Source: Haliscomenobacteraceae bacterium
GTDB lineage: Bacteria > Bacteroidota > Bacteroidia > Chitinophagales > Saprospiraceae
Assembly: GCA_947501115.1 (NCBI GenBank)
Contig: CANMVX010000008.1
Location: 1-64,000, forward strand
Direction of reading: 5' to 3'
DNA: 64,000 nucleotides
In this document: positions 1 through 7,728 of the stretch, piece after piece
Numbering within the stretch: position 1 is the stretch's first letter
How the letters are laid out: each line of letters starts with the position of its first letter
The notes under the pieces: generated by a model
Told to the model about the DNA's origin: nothing
Databases searched by the model: none
The model's input: the letters and a program-made list of their open reading frames with translations, nothing else
Made by a program: the position numbers and the translations under genes

Positions 1-443
1 AAACCGTTTGTGAAATTATATTTTTGCTTATAAATTTCATGTTCAAAGGGTAATTCAACAAGTTCCAATTCTGGAAATACTTTCTTCATGGCAGGTCTGA
101 TGTATGGATCCATACCATAGTTATCGTCTATGTGGAGGAAACCACCACCAGTTAAATATTGTCGTAAATTGGCTGCTTCCCTATCTGAAAAAACCACATT
201 TCCATGTCCTGTCAAATGCAAAAAAGGATAGTTGAAAATATCTAAACTTCCAACTTCAACCGTGCCATAATTGGGGTCAAAATTTGTACCCATATTTTTA
301 TTGCAAAATTGCGCCAGATTTGGTAGGGCCGTCGGATTTGAATACCAATCGCCACCTCCGTTATACTTTAATAGCCCAAGCTTCAAGGTAGGTGGTTCGT
401 TTACTGCAAACAAAGAGAGAACTAAAATGAATAGTATAGGCAT
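1..443 (-). CDS. DUF4159 domain protein (C-terminus cut by window edge)
   Basis: The ATG on the minus strand at 443 opens a frame that runs off the window start, about 147 residues. It begins with a short hydrophobic segment (MPILFILVLSLFAV) that looks like a signal peptide. The body reads KLGLLKYNGGGDWYSNP, then FLHLTGHGNVVFSDREA and GGFLHIDDNYGMDPYIRPAM, the pattern I associate with DUF4159, a family with an amidotransferase-like fold and no assigned reaction. It starts 7 bp after the rsmE stop, so the two genes are probably co-transcribed. Function unknown; the family call rests on the Gly/Asp-rich motif alone. Confidence 0.75.
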   Translation of the reverse strand, partial: MPILFILVLSLFAVNEPPTLKLGLLKYNGGGDWYSNPTALPNLAQFCNKNMGTNFDPNYGTVEVGSLDIFNYPFLHLTGHGNVVFSDREAANLRQYLTGGGFLHIDDNYGMDPYIRPAMKKVFPELELVELPFEHEIYKQKYNFTNG

Positions 444-450
444 TGGATCG

Positions 451-1149
451 TTATTTATTTTTCAAAATTAAGCATTGTGTAGCAAAAATACCAGCGGTTT
501 CGGTTCTTAACCTGTTTTCACCTAAATGCACAGACAAAAAGCCATGCGATTTGGCGATTTCAACTTCTTTTTCTGTAAAATCTCCCTCAGGCCCAATCAA
601 AATAAGTACATCTTCCCCTTTTGGTATGGCATCAAAAAAATGGCTCTTGCTGGATTGGTCCAAGTGGGCTATGTATTTATTTTTTTCTGTCGAACCATTT
701 ATTAATTCCTGAAAACTAATTAATTCGTTTAATTTTGGAAAATTTGGATTGGCAGATTGTTTTCCGGCGGTTCTAATAATTTTCTCTAAACGATCCATTC
801 TTAATTTGTCTCGCTCCCCGTGCGTTGAAGTAAATGGTGTTATTGAATCAATGCCAAGTTCTGTTGCCTTTTCAAGAAACCATTCAAATCTTTCCATTTG
901 TTTAGTTGGCCCAATAGCGACGTGGAGCTGGTAGTCTTTTTTAGGAAATAAAACTGTTTTTTCTACCTTTATAGTTACTCCTTTCTTATCTGTAGCATGC
1001 AAAAATCCTTCTACTTTAAGTCCATTTCCATTTAACAAGTGAATTAAATTTCCGGTTTTATGCCTGAGAACTAATTGGAGATGCTTGCTTTCATCTTCGT
1101 CAAGTCTAATAAAACCGTTGGAAATTTCTGTAAAATAAAAATAATTCAT
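451..1149 (-). CDS. rsmE: 16S rRNA (uracil-1498-N3)-methyltransferase RsmE
   Basis: A SPOUT-fold methyltransferase that methylates N3 of U1498 in 16S rRNA using SAM. At 232 residues it has the usual family length. The C-terminal knot is visible as LILIGPEGDFTEKEV around residues 183-196 and LGENRLRTETAG at 209-220, the SAM-binding signature of RsmE. The N-terminus (MNYFYFTE, then HLQLVLRHKTG near 23-33) matches the PUA-like RNA-binding part. The next minus-strand gene, DUF4159, begins 7 bp downstream. I found no convincing -7 box in the 150 bp upstream. Confidence 0.95.
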   Translation of the reverse strand: MNYFYFTEISNGFIRLDEDESKHLQLVLRHKTGNLIHLLNGNGLKVEGFLHATDKKGVTIKVEKTVLFPKKDYQLHVAIGPTKQMERFEWFLEKATELGIDSITPFTSTHGERDKLRMDRLEKIIRTAGKQSANPNFPKLNELISFQELINGSTEKNKYIAHLDQSSKSHFFDAIPKGEDVLILIGPEGDFTEKEVEIAKSHGFLSVHLGENRLRTETAGIFATQCLILKNK

Positions 1150-1255
1150 TGCTGAAAACTATATTTTTTCAATTAATCGTTTCTGTAAAAATGCAAAAAA
1201 GAGTTTAAAGTTTCATGGTCTTCGTATTTTGGAACTTTAAAGCAAAATAAGTTGT

Positions 1256-1263
1256 TATTTTTG
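1256..1263 (+). promoter_or_regulatory. putative -7 box for rseP
   Basis: TATTTTTG matches the Bacteroidota -7 consensus TAnnTTTG and lies 36 bp before the rseP ATG. A TTTG at 1228-1231 is the only candidate -33 element, but its spacing (24 bp) is longer than the preferred 19. Confidence 0.4.
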
Positions 1264-1299
1264 CATCTTTATTTTTAATCACGCTAACCCAATGAACGG

Positions 1300-2640
1300 A
1301 TGAGCATTCTTAGTATGGCAGGTCAATTGATGTTGAGTTTATCGATTCTCATCGTATTGCATGAATTAGGACATTTTATTCCAGCACGGTTTTTTAAAAC
1401 CAGAGTAGAAAAATTTTATTTGTTTTTTGACCCCTGGTTTTCATTGATAAAATTCAAAAAGGGTGATACAGAGTATGGCATAGGTTGGCTTCCCTTAGGT
1501 GGCTACGTGAAAATTTCTGGTATGATAGACGAGAGTTTTGATGCCGCTCAAATGGCTCAGGAGCCTCAACCCTGGGAGTTTCGTTCCAAACCCGCCTGGC
1601 AGAGACTTATTATTATGCTGGGAGGGGTAACCGTGAATTTTATTCTCGGTTTCATCCTATTTAGTATGACGCTCTTTGTTTGGGGTGAATCTTACATTCC
1701 AGCCTCTCAAGTGAAAAACGGTATTTATGTCGATTCATTGGGTAGAGATTTGGGCCTTTTGGATGGAGATCAGATTCTGAAAGTTGGAGATAAACCTTTT
1801 ACCGAGTTTAATGACAGATTGGTCATCAGAGGTATTATTATCGATAATGCTCAATCGATTGAGGTGTTGAGAGATGGAAAAGTAACCCAAATTCCAGTAG
1901 ATGAAAAATGGGTGGATATTCTCTCCAGGTATGAAAATAAAAGTAATTTCTTATTTTCTGCGAGACTGCCCTTTGAGATTAGTAGTGTAACTAAAAATAG
2001 TCCTGCTGAAAAGGCTGGTATTAAAGTTGATGATATTGTTATTGGTCTGAATGATGTTTCAACACCTTATTTTCACGATTTTGTGAAAGCGGTTAAACCT
2101 TATGCAAATAAGGAGATTGTTATTAATGTATTAAGGGATAAGGACACCCTTTCTTTGCCAATAACTACGACAAAGGATGCAAAAATTGGCGCTTATACTT
2201 ATCCTTTTAACCACTATTTTACACAAGATGTTCGTGAATATAGTTTCTTAGCATCTATTCCCGCAGGTTTTTCACAGGGTAGCCAATTCCTCGGTGACCA
2301 GTTCAAAGCCTTTGGACAGATGTTTAAAGGTAAAATTAAAGCGTCGGAAAGCCTTGGTGGATTTGGTTCCATTGCCTCAATGTATGGCGATGTTTGGATC
2401 TGGGAACGTTTCTGGAAAATGACGGCCGTCCTGAGCTTAATCCTCGGCTTTATGAATCTTTTACCTATTCCCGCTCTAGATGGTGGTCATGTTATGTTCT
2501 TACTTTACGAGGTGGTAACAGGCAGGAAACCTTCAGATAAATTCATGGAGATAGCTACTATGATTGGATTTATTCTGATTCTATCTTTGGTCATTTTTGC
2601 TAATGGTCTGGATATATTTAGGAATTTTTTCAATAAATAA
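1300..2640 (+). CDS. rseP: RIP metalloprotease RseP (site-2 protease)
   Basis: A polytopic inner-membrane zinc protease of the S2P/M50 family, which cleaves transmembrane anchors such as anti-sigma factors or remnant signal peptides. The zinc motif HELGH is at residues 21-25, inside the first membrane helix. The third ligand motif NLLPIPALDGGH is near residue 386-397. Between them are two PDZ regions (around 120-200 and 210-290; the second has SPAEKAGIKVDDIV). At 446 residues it has normal length. A mini-ORF ATGAACGGATGA sits just upstream and out of frame; ATG 1300 is the only start that places the HELGH helix at the N-terminus. hscB follows 4 bp after the stop. Confidence 0.95.
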   Translation: MSILSMAGQLMLSLSILIVLHELGHFIPARFFKTRVEKFYLFFDPWFSLIKFKKGDTEYGIGWLPLGGYVKISGMIDESFDAAQMAQEPQPWEFRSKPAWQRLIIMLGGVTVNFILGFILFSMTLFVWGESYIPASQVKNGIYVDSLGRDLGLLDGDQILKVGDKPFTEFNDRLVIRGIIIDNAQSIEVLRDGKVTQIPVDEKWVDILSRYENKSNFLFSARLPFEISSVTKNSPAEKAGIKVDDIVIGLNDVSTPYFHDFVKAVKPYANKEIVINVLRDKDTLSLPITTTKDAKIGAYTYPFNHYFTQDVREYSFLASIPAGFSQGSQFLGDQFKAFGQMFKGKIKASESLGGFGSIASMYGDVWIWERFWKMTAVLSLILGFMNLLPIPALDGGHVMFLLYEVVTGRKPSDKFMEIATMIGFILILSLVIFANGLDIFRNFFNK

Positions 2641-2644
2641 CCTG

Positions 2645-3151
2645 ATGTTATATTTTGATTGGTTTGATTTGCCGGTGTCCCTGTTTCCCGATACTTCGTT
2701 GTTGAAGCAGCGGTTTCTGTCGAAAAGTAAATTATTTCACCCCGATAAATTTACATTGGCTTCTGAAGAAGAACAGGCGAAAGCTCTGGAATCTTCGGGT
2801 TTCAATAATCAGGCCTATAAAGTTCTTAACGATGTAGATTCGCGTATTCAGTATATTTTAGATGAATATGGTCTGTTAAAGGACGATAAGGAAGCTATGC
2901 CGCCTGATTTTTTGATGAAAATGATGGTTTTTAATGAGGCCATTTCTGACTTAGATGATGATCCTTCTTCTTATTCTTCATTGCAAAATGATTTGATAGA
3001 ATGGGAAAATGAGCTTAAAGCGGAATTAGATTATTGTGCTTCTTTACTTCCCTTGGATATAGATAATGCAAGGCATTTAAAAACTTATTTTTTTAAAAGA
3101 AAATATTATTTGAGAATTCAAGATAATTTTTCTAAATTTGCACAACCTTAG
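2645..3151 (+). CDS. hscB: Fe-S assembly co-chaperone HscB (DnaJ-type)
   Basis: A J-domain co-chaperone that delivers the IscU scaffold to an Hsp70 (HscA/DnaK) during iron-sulfur cluster transfer. With the ATG at 2645 the protein has 168 residues, the usual HscB length. The frame is open from 2597, but that start would overlap rseP and has no counterpart in the family. The J-domain is at the N-terminus (FDLPVSLFPD, then HPD at residues 32-34 within KLFHPDKF), followed by AYKVLNDVDSRIQYIL. The C-terminal half is the helical IscU-binding part (FLMKMMVFNEAI). The 3' end carries the promoter for the downstream tRNA-Leu. Confidence 0.88.
   Translation: MLYFDWFDLPVSLFPDTSLLKQRFLSKSKLFHPDKFTLASEEEQAKALESSGFNNQAYKVLNDVDSRIQYILDEYGLLKDDKEAMPPDFLMKMMVFNEAISDLDDDPSSYSSLQNDLIEWENELKAELDYCASLLPLDIDNARHLKTYFFKRKYYLRIQDNFSKFAQP
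3111..3140 (+). promoter_or_regulatory. promoter of tRNA-Leu (TTG-N19-TAAATTTG)
   Basis: TTG at 3111-3113 and TAAATTTG at 3133-3140 with a 19-bp spacer, a full match to the Bacteroidota sigma-A promoter. It lies inside the 3' end of hscB and 33 bp before the mature tRNA-Leu. Confidence 0.75.
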
Positions 3152-3172
3152 AAATAAGGTGTATCAGTGCTT

Positions 3173-3256
3173 GCCGGAGTGGCGGAATTGGTAGACGCGC
3201 TGGACTCAAAATCCAGTAACAGCAATGTTGTGCGGGTTCGATTCCCGCCTCCGGTA
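3173..3256 (+). tRNA. tRNA-Leu (anticodon CAA)
   Basis: An 84-nt class II tRNA. The acceptor stem GCCGGAG (3173-3179) pairs with CTCCGGT (3249-3255), with a G-U first pair; discriminator A at 3256. The anticodon arm is CTGGA-CTCAAAA-TCCAG, giving anticodon CAA (decodes UUG). A variable arm of about 14 nt and a T-arm GCGGG-TTCGATT-CCCGC (3232-3248) complete the cloverleaf. CCA is not encoded. It has its own promoter in hscB and is followed by a terminator. Confidence 0.97.
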
Positions 3257-3271
3257 CAGAATAAAATAATC

Positions 3272-3307
3272 AGAGAGGCTATCCCAAAAGGTAGCCTCTC
3301 TTTATTT
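3272..3307 (+). terminator. rho-independent terminator after tRNA-Leu
   Basis: AGAGAGGCTA (3272-3281) pairs with TAGCCTCTCT (3292-3301) around a 10-nt loop, followed by a T-rich stretch. It ends the tRNA transcript. Confidence 0.8.
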
Positions 3308-3327
3308 ATCACTAAAGCTTTATAAGC

Positions 3328-3672
3328 AAATTTTACCCCTAATATCTGGTTTTGAATCACGGATTTCGAGGATTACAGGATTTCACTGATATCAGCGTAT
3401 GACGTTGGTTTGGACATGATGGTTATTTAAATTTTACCCCCTAACAACTGGTTTTGAATCAGGATTTACAGGATTTTCAGGATTAACCATAACGTCGTTG
3501 GTTTGATTCGGAAGATTAATATTATCTGGTGCTTTCATTTTCAGGCTTTTCGCCGACGCGTAACGCATCGGCGAAAAACGTTATATAAAGATGTCCTCTA
3601 CAAATAACCATTGGGCTAAAAACGAAGACGTCCCCTATAATCCTCTAAATCCTGAAAATCCTGATTCAAAAA
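3328..3672. repeat. gene-free stretch with two direct and one inverted degenerate repeat units around a GC-rich palindrome
   Basis: Between the tRNA-Leu terminator and 3775 there is no credible gene. Unit A (3328-3411) and unit B (3428-3503) both start with AATTTTACCCC, continue through CTGGTTTTGAATCA and a string of GGATTT/AGGATT words, and end in CGTTGGTTT. An inverted partial copy lies at 3639-3671 (AATCCTGAAAATCCTGATTC). Between them, 3547-3577 is a near-perfect hairpin with 10-bp outer arms (TTTTCGCCGA) and one mismatch, much more GC-rich than its surroundings. The layout resembles a decayed short interspersed or MITE-like element; no transposase is present. Confidence 0.6.
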
Positions 3673-3774
3673 TTATTTAACAGTACATATTACCCCAAAG
3701 CACCCATTTCTCCCAAAATACATTATTAATCCATACAGGCTTTTTACAGCCTCTATTTTTTAAAGTTTCTGTAA

Positions 3775-4170
3775 TTAAAAAGAAATAATTTCCCCGAAGA
3801 TTATCTTTTTATCTTTCTTACTCCGGAATATTATCTCATAATTTCCGCCCTCGCTAAATAGAATGCCAATCATTCTATCATTATACTTCTTCATCTTCGT
3901 CTGGGTTGAAGTAATAATCTCCGTATCTGAAGTAATCAGGTAATCATTGATGTCGAAAGTTATCCATTCATTAGCCTTTATTTCTTCTTGTCTTGATAAA
4001 TAAGGCTCCTTTTCTAAGGTAAATGTTTCCATAGGATTTACCATAGGTTCGCTGTCATCCAAAGAAGTCAGACTTAAGAAAAAACCCGCTCCGCCAATAA
4101 GGAAGAATAAAAAAAGCAAAAAGAATTCAATACGAAAGGCTTTTGCCTTCGTTTCATTAGAACGCTGCAT
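3775..4170 (-). CDS. hypothetical membrane-anchored protein
   Basis: 131 residues that I do not recognise. A basic N-terminus is followed by one strong hydrophobic helix at about 14-34, rich in Phe, Leu and Gly. The remaining ~95 residues are polar, with alternating hydrophobics near the end (YNDRMIGILFSEGGNYEIIFRSKKDKKIIFGEIISF) suggestive of beta strands facing the periplasm. It stands alone between the repeat stretch and lpxB, 224 bp from the lpxB stop, with a long palindrome in that gap. Codon use resembles the neighbours. Whether the gene is expressed is an inference. Confidence 0.5.
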   Translation of the reverse strand: MQRSNETKAKAFRIEFFLLFLFFLIGGAGFFLSLTSLDDSEPMVNPMETFTLEKEPYLSRQEEIKANEWITFDINDYLITSDTEIITSTQTKMKKYNDRMIGILFSEGGNYEIIFRSKKDKKIIFGEIISF

Positions 4171-4237
4171 CTGGTGTAGATTTAAGTGGTGAAGTTTTTT
4201 GTGCCTCTAATTATTTTAGAGGACTGAGAGTATGTAT

Positions 4238-4267
4238 TATTAATTTAACATATATGTTAAATTAATA
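4238..4267. repeat. 30-bp perfect palindrome
   Basis: The arm TATTAATTTAACATA (4238-4252) is followed without a spacer by its exact reverse complement (4253-4267). It lies between the lpxB stop and the start of the 131-residue hypothetical gene, both on the minus strand. There is no T-run on either side, so it is not an ordinary terminator. An operator for a dimeric regulator or a cruciform site are the simplest readings. Confidence 0.7.
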
Positions 4268-4394
4268 TGTAATTGAGCGCGATTTTCCCGCCGCCTCAAA
4301 TATAACTTTAGATTAGCACATAAAGAAAATATATATAATAAAATTATATGTGTAAATTGTAATTAATTTGTTTATTTGTTTGAATTATAATGTT

Positions 4395-5504
4395 TTATAC
4401 ATTAAAAATAATTTTACTACATTCTTTTGAAGACCTTTTGTTGCCTAAATGCATACGTATTTCCTCATATCCCTGACAAAGTTGTACTTGATGCTCCATT
4501 TTCAGTAACTCTTTAAATGTTTCCTCTAGTTTTTTACCTTGCTTCATGGGATAAATTACCTCTGCAACTAATGGTTTTTGAAGAATTAAGTTTACCAGTG
4601 AAATATATTTAACCTTTATCAGCACTTTAGCTATTAGATAATTGACGAGGTTAGTTCGGTAAAAAACGATTTGTGGAACATTGAAAAGTGCTGTTTCTAA
4701 GGTGGCTGTTCCTGAACACACTACGGCACATTTGGCCTTGCTTAGCAGGTGATAGGTATTATCGGTGATAGAAAAATTTTTTGGAAAAGCTTTGAGGAGA
4801 TTTTGGCTCATTTCGTCGGGTAACCCGGGGGCAAGCGCCAGTTCAAAATGTAGCGATGGATTTTTTTGAACCAATGGGATAAGTAAGGGAACATGTTTTT
4901 TGATTTCTTGTATTCTGCTACCAGGTAATAAGGCTATGATGGTTTTTGTTTCTGATGGTTTTTCATTACTTACAAATACTCCGGCGTTTAATTTCTTAAA
5001 ATTTTCTATGTGCTCTACCAATGGGTGACCTACATAATGTACTGATACATTTTTATTAAGATAATAAGCTTGTTCAAACGGTAAAATGGCTAATCTGGTC
5101 TGGGTATATTTTTCTATATATTTAATTCGTCGCTCATTCCAGGCCCAAATCTGTGGGAGAATGTAATAAATGACGAGTATTTTATTTTTATGTGCCCATT
5201 TGGCCATTCTAAGATTAAATCCGGGGTAATCGATTAGGATTAAATAGTCTGGTGTGAAAGAAAGAATATCCTTTTTGGCAAACTTAAAATTTTTAAGAAT
5301 GGGAATTAAATTTTTAAAAACTTCAACAAAGCCCATGAAGGCTAAAGCTTGATAGTATTTGACTACATGGGCACCTGCATTTTCCATTTTACTTCCGCCC
5401 CATGCACGTAGTTCAACGTCAGGGTCATCTTGCTTTAAGGCAGAAATCAGGTTACTTCCGTGTAAATCGCCAGACGCTTCTCCTGCTATAATATATATTT
5501 TCAT
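4395..5504 (-). CDS. lpxB: lipid-A-disaccharide synthase LpxB
   Basis: A peripheral inner-membrane GT-B glycosyltransferase (GT19) that joins UDP-2,3-diacylglucosamine and lipid X to form the lipid A disaccharide. 369 residues, normal for the family. The signature N-terminus IAGEASGDLHG is at residues 5-15. Further recognisable pieces are YYILPQIWAWNERRIKYIEK, FEQAYY, HYVGHPLVE and the C-terminal donor-site region AVVCSGTATLETAL followed by PQIVFYRT. Its ATG overlaps the stop of the upstream membrane gene by 4 bp, so it is the third gene of a surE-unknown-lpxB operon. Confidence 0.95.
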   Translation of the reverse strand: MKIYIIAGEASGDLHGSNLISALKQDDPDVELRAWGGSKMENAGAHVVKYYQALAFMGFVEVFKNLIPILKNFKFAKKDILSFTPDYLILIDYPGFNLRMAKWAHKNKILVIYYILPQIWAWNERRIKYIEKYTQTRLAILPFEQAYYLNKNVSVHYVGHPLVEHIENFKKLNAGVFVSNEKPSETKTIIALLPGSRIQEIKKHVPLLIPLVQKNPSLHFELALAPGLPDEMSQNLLKAFPKNFSITDNTYHLLSKAKCAVVCSGTATLETALFNVPQIVFYRTNLVNYLIAKVLIKVKYISLVNLILQKPLVAEVIYPMKQGKKLEETFKELLKMEHQVQLCQGYEEIRMHLGNKRSSKECSKIIFNV

Positions 5505-5824
5505 GAAAGGGTGATCGCTTCTTTACCAAATAAAAATAGCCATAACATGGCCAATAAAAAGGTTGAGATGAGAACACCCCTCATAGCTCTGGTTTGTTTC
5601 TTTTTATCTAACAAATGGAAGGGTAATAGATTAAAACAAATGGCTAAAATAGCAACGGTTTTAATATCTAGAATTAAGTCATCTTTCAATACTTCTTTAA
5701 AAATAAGTGCTGAGATTTTTTCATTTAACAATAGTAAAACGGCATAGCTAACAAAGGGAACGAGTAAGCCAGCAAGAATACCTTTGGCCAGTTCGGTTTT
5801 TTGATTTTCTTTTAATCGGTTCAT
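5501..5824 (-). CDS. small three-helix membrane protein between surE and lpxB
   Basis: 107 residues, not recognised. Three hydrophobic helices are likely at about 14-33, 54-71 and 82-99, separated by charged loops (KEVLKDD, DKKKQTRAMRG). It is translationally coupled on both sides: its ATG shares a base with the surE TAA stop, and its stop overlaps the lpxB ATG by 4 bp. That tight packing argues for a real gene whose product is needed with its neighbours, perhaps in the envelope, but nothing in the sequence gives a function. Confidence 0.7.
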   Translation of the reverse strand: MNRLKENQKTELAKGILAGLLVPFVSYAVLLLLNEKISALIFKEVLKDDLILDIKTVAILAICFNLLPFHLLDKKKQTRAMRGVLISTFLLAMLWLFLFGKEAITLS

Positions 5825-6591
5825 TATTTTTCCAGTACTTTTAGAGAAGGAAGGGATTTATAATTGGTCAAATCATGGTGAGAAGGCACAACGGAGATAT
5901 AGCCAGCCTGTAAAGCCTTAATATCGGTATCATCATTTTCGTCTTCATTTACAAATTTCCCGGTCAACCAATAATATTTTTGTCCTCTTGGGTCAATACC
6001 TGTAACATATTCCTCTACCCAACGGGAATTGGCTTGTTTACAAACTTTCAACCCTTGAATAGGGAAATCTTTTTTAGCGGGAATATTGACGTTCAATAAA
6101 TTTCCCAAGGGAATTCCCTGGGTCAGAACAAATTCCATGATATATGAAACCCACTCTTTACAGGGTTCAAAATCGGCATCCCAATTAAAATCGAGCAGCG
6201 AAAAACCTATGGACGGTATATTTTCCAACGACGCTTCCATGGCTGCGGAAAGTGTGCCGGAGTAGAGAATATTGATAGCTGCGTTGGATCCATGATTAAT
6301 TCCAGAAACGCAAAGGGATACTTCTCTATCTTTCAACAAAATATTTTTTGCCAGTTTAACACAATCTACCGGAGTTCCTGAACATTCCCAGGCTTGAATA
6401 CCAGGATAAATATTTACAGGATGTAATCTCAATGGTTGTTCCAATGTTATGGCATGACCCTGTCCCGATTGGGGGGAATCGGGGGCAACCACTACAACTT
6501 CACCTAATTTCATAGCCACTTCAATGAGAGCTTTTATACCTGGGGCGCTGATGCCGTCGTCATTTGTTACCAGTATTAATGGTTTTTTCAT
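5824..6591 (-). CDS. surE: 5'/3'-nucleotidase SurE
   Basis: A metal-dependent phosphatase that dephosphorylates nucleoside 5'- and 3'-monophosphates. 255 residues, as expected. The metal-binding signature is at the N-terminus: ILVTNDDGISAPGI, residues 6-19, with Asp11-Asp12. VVVAPDSPQSGQGHAIT and CVSGINHGSNAAINILYSGTLSAAMEA supply the remaining active-site loops. First gene of the surE-unknown-lpxB operon, divergent from hemH. A -7 box on the minus strand lies about 18 bp upstream of the start. Confidence 0.96.
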   Translation of the reverse strand: MKKPLILVTNDDGISAPGIKALIEVAMKLGEVVVVAPDSPQSGQGHAITLEQPLRLHPVNIYPGIQAWECSGTPVDCVKLAKNILLKDREVSLCVSGINHGSNAAINILYSGTLSAAMEASLENIPSIGFSLLDFNWDADFEPCKEWVSYIMEFVLTQGIPLGNLLNVNIPAKKDFPIQGLKVCKQANSRWVEEYVTGIDPRGQKYYWLTGKFVNEDENDDTDIKALQAGYISVVPSHHDLTNYKSLPSLKVLEK

Positions 6592-6608
6592 TTTGTTTTT
6601 ATTTTATG

Positions 6609-6616
6609 CAAAGTTA
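6609..6616 (-). promoter_or_regulatory. putative -7 box for surE operon
   Basis: Read on the minus strand this is TAACTTTG, matching TAnnTTTG. It lies 18 bp before the surE start; no TTG is found at the preferred spacing. Confidence 0.45.
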
Positions 6617-6642
6617 TATGTTTTCCAATTCATTTAAACACA

Positions 6643-6675
6643 TTGACACTTTTTCGGGTTAAAGAGGTAATTTTG
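6643..6675 (+). promoter_or_regulatory. putative hemH promoter
   Basis: TTG at 6643-6645 and TAATTTTG at 6668-6675 (spacer 22, slightly long). The -7 box would overlap codons of the longer hemH frame, which supports the start at 6694. Confidence 0.5.
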
Positions 6676-6693
6676 TCATTAAATAAAAAGAAT

Positions 6694-7722
6694 ATGGCTA
6701 ATTCGCCGAAAAATGGATTGTTGCTTGTAAATCTGGGCACTCCTGATTCACCCACCAGGTGGGATGTATATAGGTATTTGCGTGAATTTTTAACCGATGC
6801 CAGAGTTATCGATTATCCCTGGTTAGCCAGACAGGCATTGGTTCAAGGCATTATTGCACCTTTGAGGTCCGGTTCATCTGCCAAATTATATAAGCAATTA
6901 TGGACTCCAACAGGTTCTCCGTTAAAGGCTTATGGTATTAAAGTCGCTGATGGATTAAAAGAAATTTTAGATGATACCTGGCATGTCGAGTTAGCTATGA
7001 GGTATCAAAATCCGTCTATTTCAGATGCCTGGAAAAGATTGAAAAAGCAAAATATTACCCATCTATATGTTCTTCCTCTTTTTCCTCAATATGCATCGGC
7101 CACCACAGGATCGGTTCACGATGAGGTCATGCGTATTTTAAGAAAAGAACAATCCATTCCCGGGGTTACATTTATAAATTCCTACTGCGATTATGAACCT
7201 ATGATTCAAATTTTTGCAGATAATGCAAGGAAGTTTGATATCCCTTCTTACGACCACATTTTATTTAGTTATCATGGATTACCTCAACGTCAGCTAAAAA
7301 AGGCCGACGAATGTAATCACTGCTTAAAAGTAAAAGATTGTTGTTTGGTTAGATCAGAAGTTAATCAGTTTTGTTACTCGGCTCAGTGTCATGCTACTAC
7401 CAAAGCCATTGCTAAGGAACTTGACCTGAAGGAGGGTTCTTACACAACTACTTTCCAAAGTCGGTTGGGACCCGATAAATGGGCGCAACCTTATACAAGT
7501 GTTGTGCTTGACCATAGCGCTGAAGCAGGTGCGAAAAAATTATTGGTTTTTTCCCCCGCTTTCGTAGCAGATTGTCTGGAGACGCTGATTGAAATCAGTG
7601 TAGAATATCAGGAAGAATTTGTTGAGAAAGGCGGGGAAAGGGTAGATCTGGTACCTAGCTTAAATGATGATCCTCGCTGGATTTCTGCTCTAAAGGATTT
7701 GGTACTTTCTTACGCAAAATAG
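6694..7722 (+). CDS. hemH: ferrochelatase HemH
   Basis: Inserts Fe2+ into protoporphyrin IX (or coproporphyrin III) in the last steps of heme synthesis. Start chosen at ATG 6694 (342 residues), because it gives the family N-terminus KNGLLLVNLGTPDSP and lies downstream of a promoter; the frame is open from 6643. Family marks include LPLFPQYASATTGSV, the active-site FSYHGLPQRQLKKAD and the C-terminal VFSPAFVADCLETLIEI with the catalytic Glu. The segment after the active-site His is Cys-rich (DEC, NHC, KDCC, QFC, AQC within about 35 residues), compatible with the [2Fe-2S] cluster known in some bacterial ferrochelatases. holA starts 6 bp downstream. Confidence 0.94.
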   Translation: MANSPKNGLLLVNLGTPDSPTRWDVYRYLREFLTDARVIDYPWLARQALVQGIIAPLRSGSSAKLYKQLWTPTGSPLKAYGIKVADGLKEILDDTWHVELAMRYQNPSISDAWKRLKKQNITHLYVLPLFPQYASATTGSVHDEVMRILRKEQSIPGVTFINSYCDYEPMIQIFADNARKFDIPSYDHILFSYHGLPQRQLKKADECNHCLKVKDCCLVRSEVNQFCYSAQCHATTKAIAKELDLKEGSYTTTFQSRLGPDKWAQPYTSVVLDHSAEAGAKKLLVFSPAFVADCLETLIEISVEYQEEFVEKGGERVDLVPSLNDDPRWISALKDLVLSYAK

Positions 7723-7728
7723 TTTTTT

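Noticed and set aside
3148-3360. 70-residue minus-strand ORF across tRNA-Leu
   Set aside because: It covers the whole tRNA and its terminator on the opposite strand; composition and location mark it as a shadow.
3328-3672. CRISPR array
   Set aside because: Only two direct units of ~80 bp plus one inverted copy, with no regular short repeats or spacers and no cas genes.
4204-4222. Hairpin CCTCTAA/TTAGAGG as terminator of lpxB
   Set aside because: Seven-bp stem without a T-run on either strand; not convincing as a terminator.
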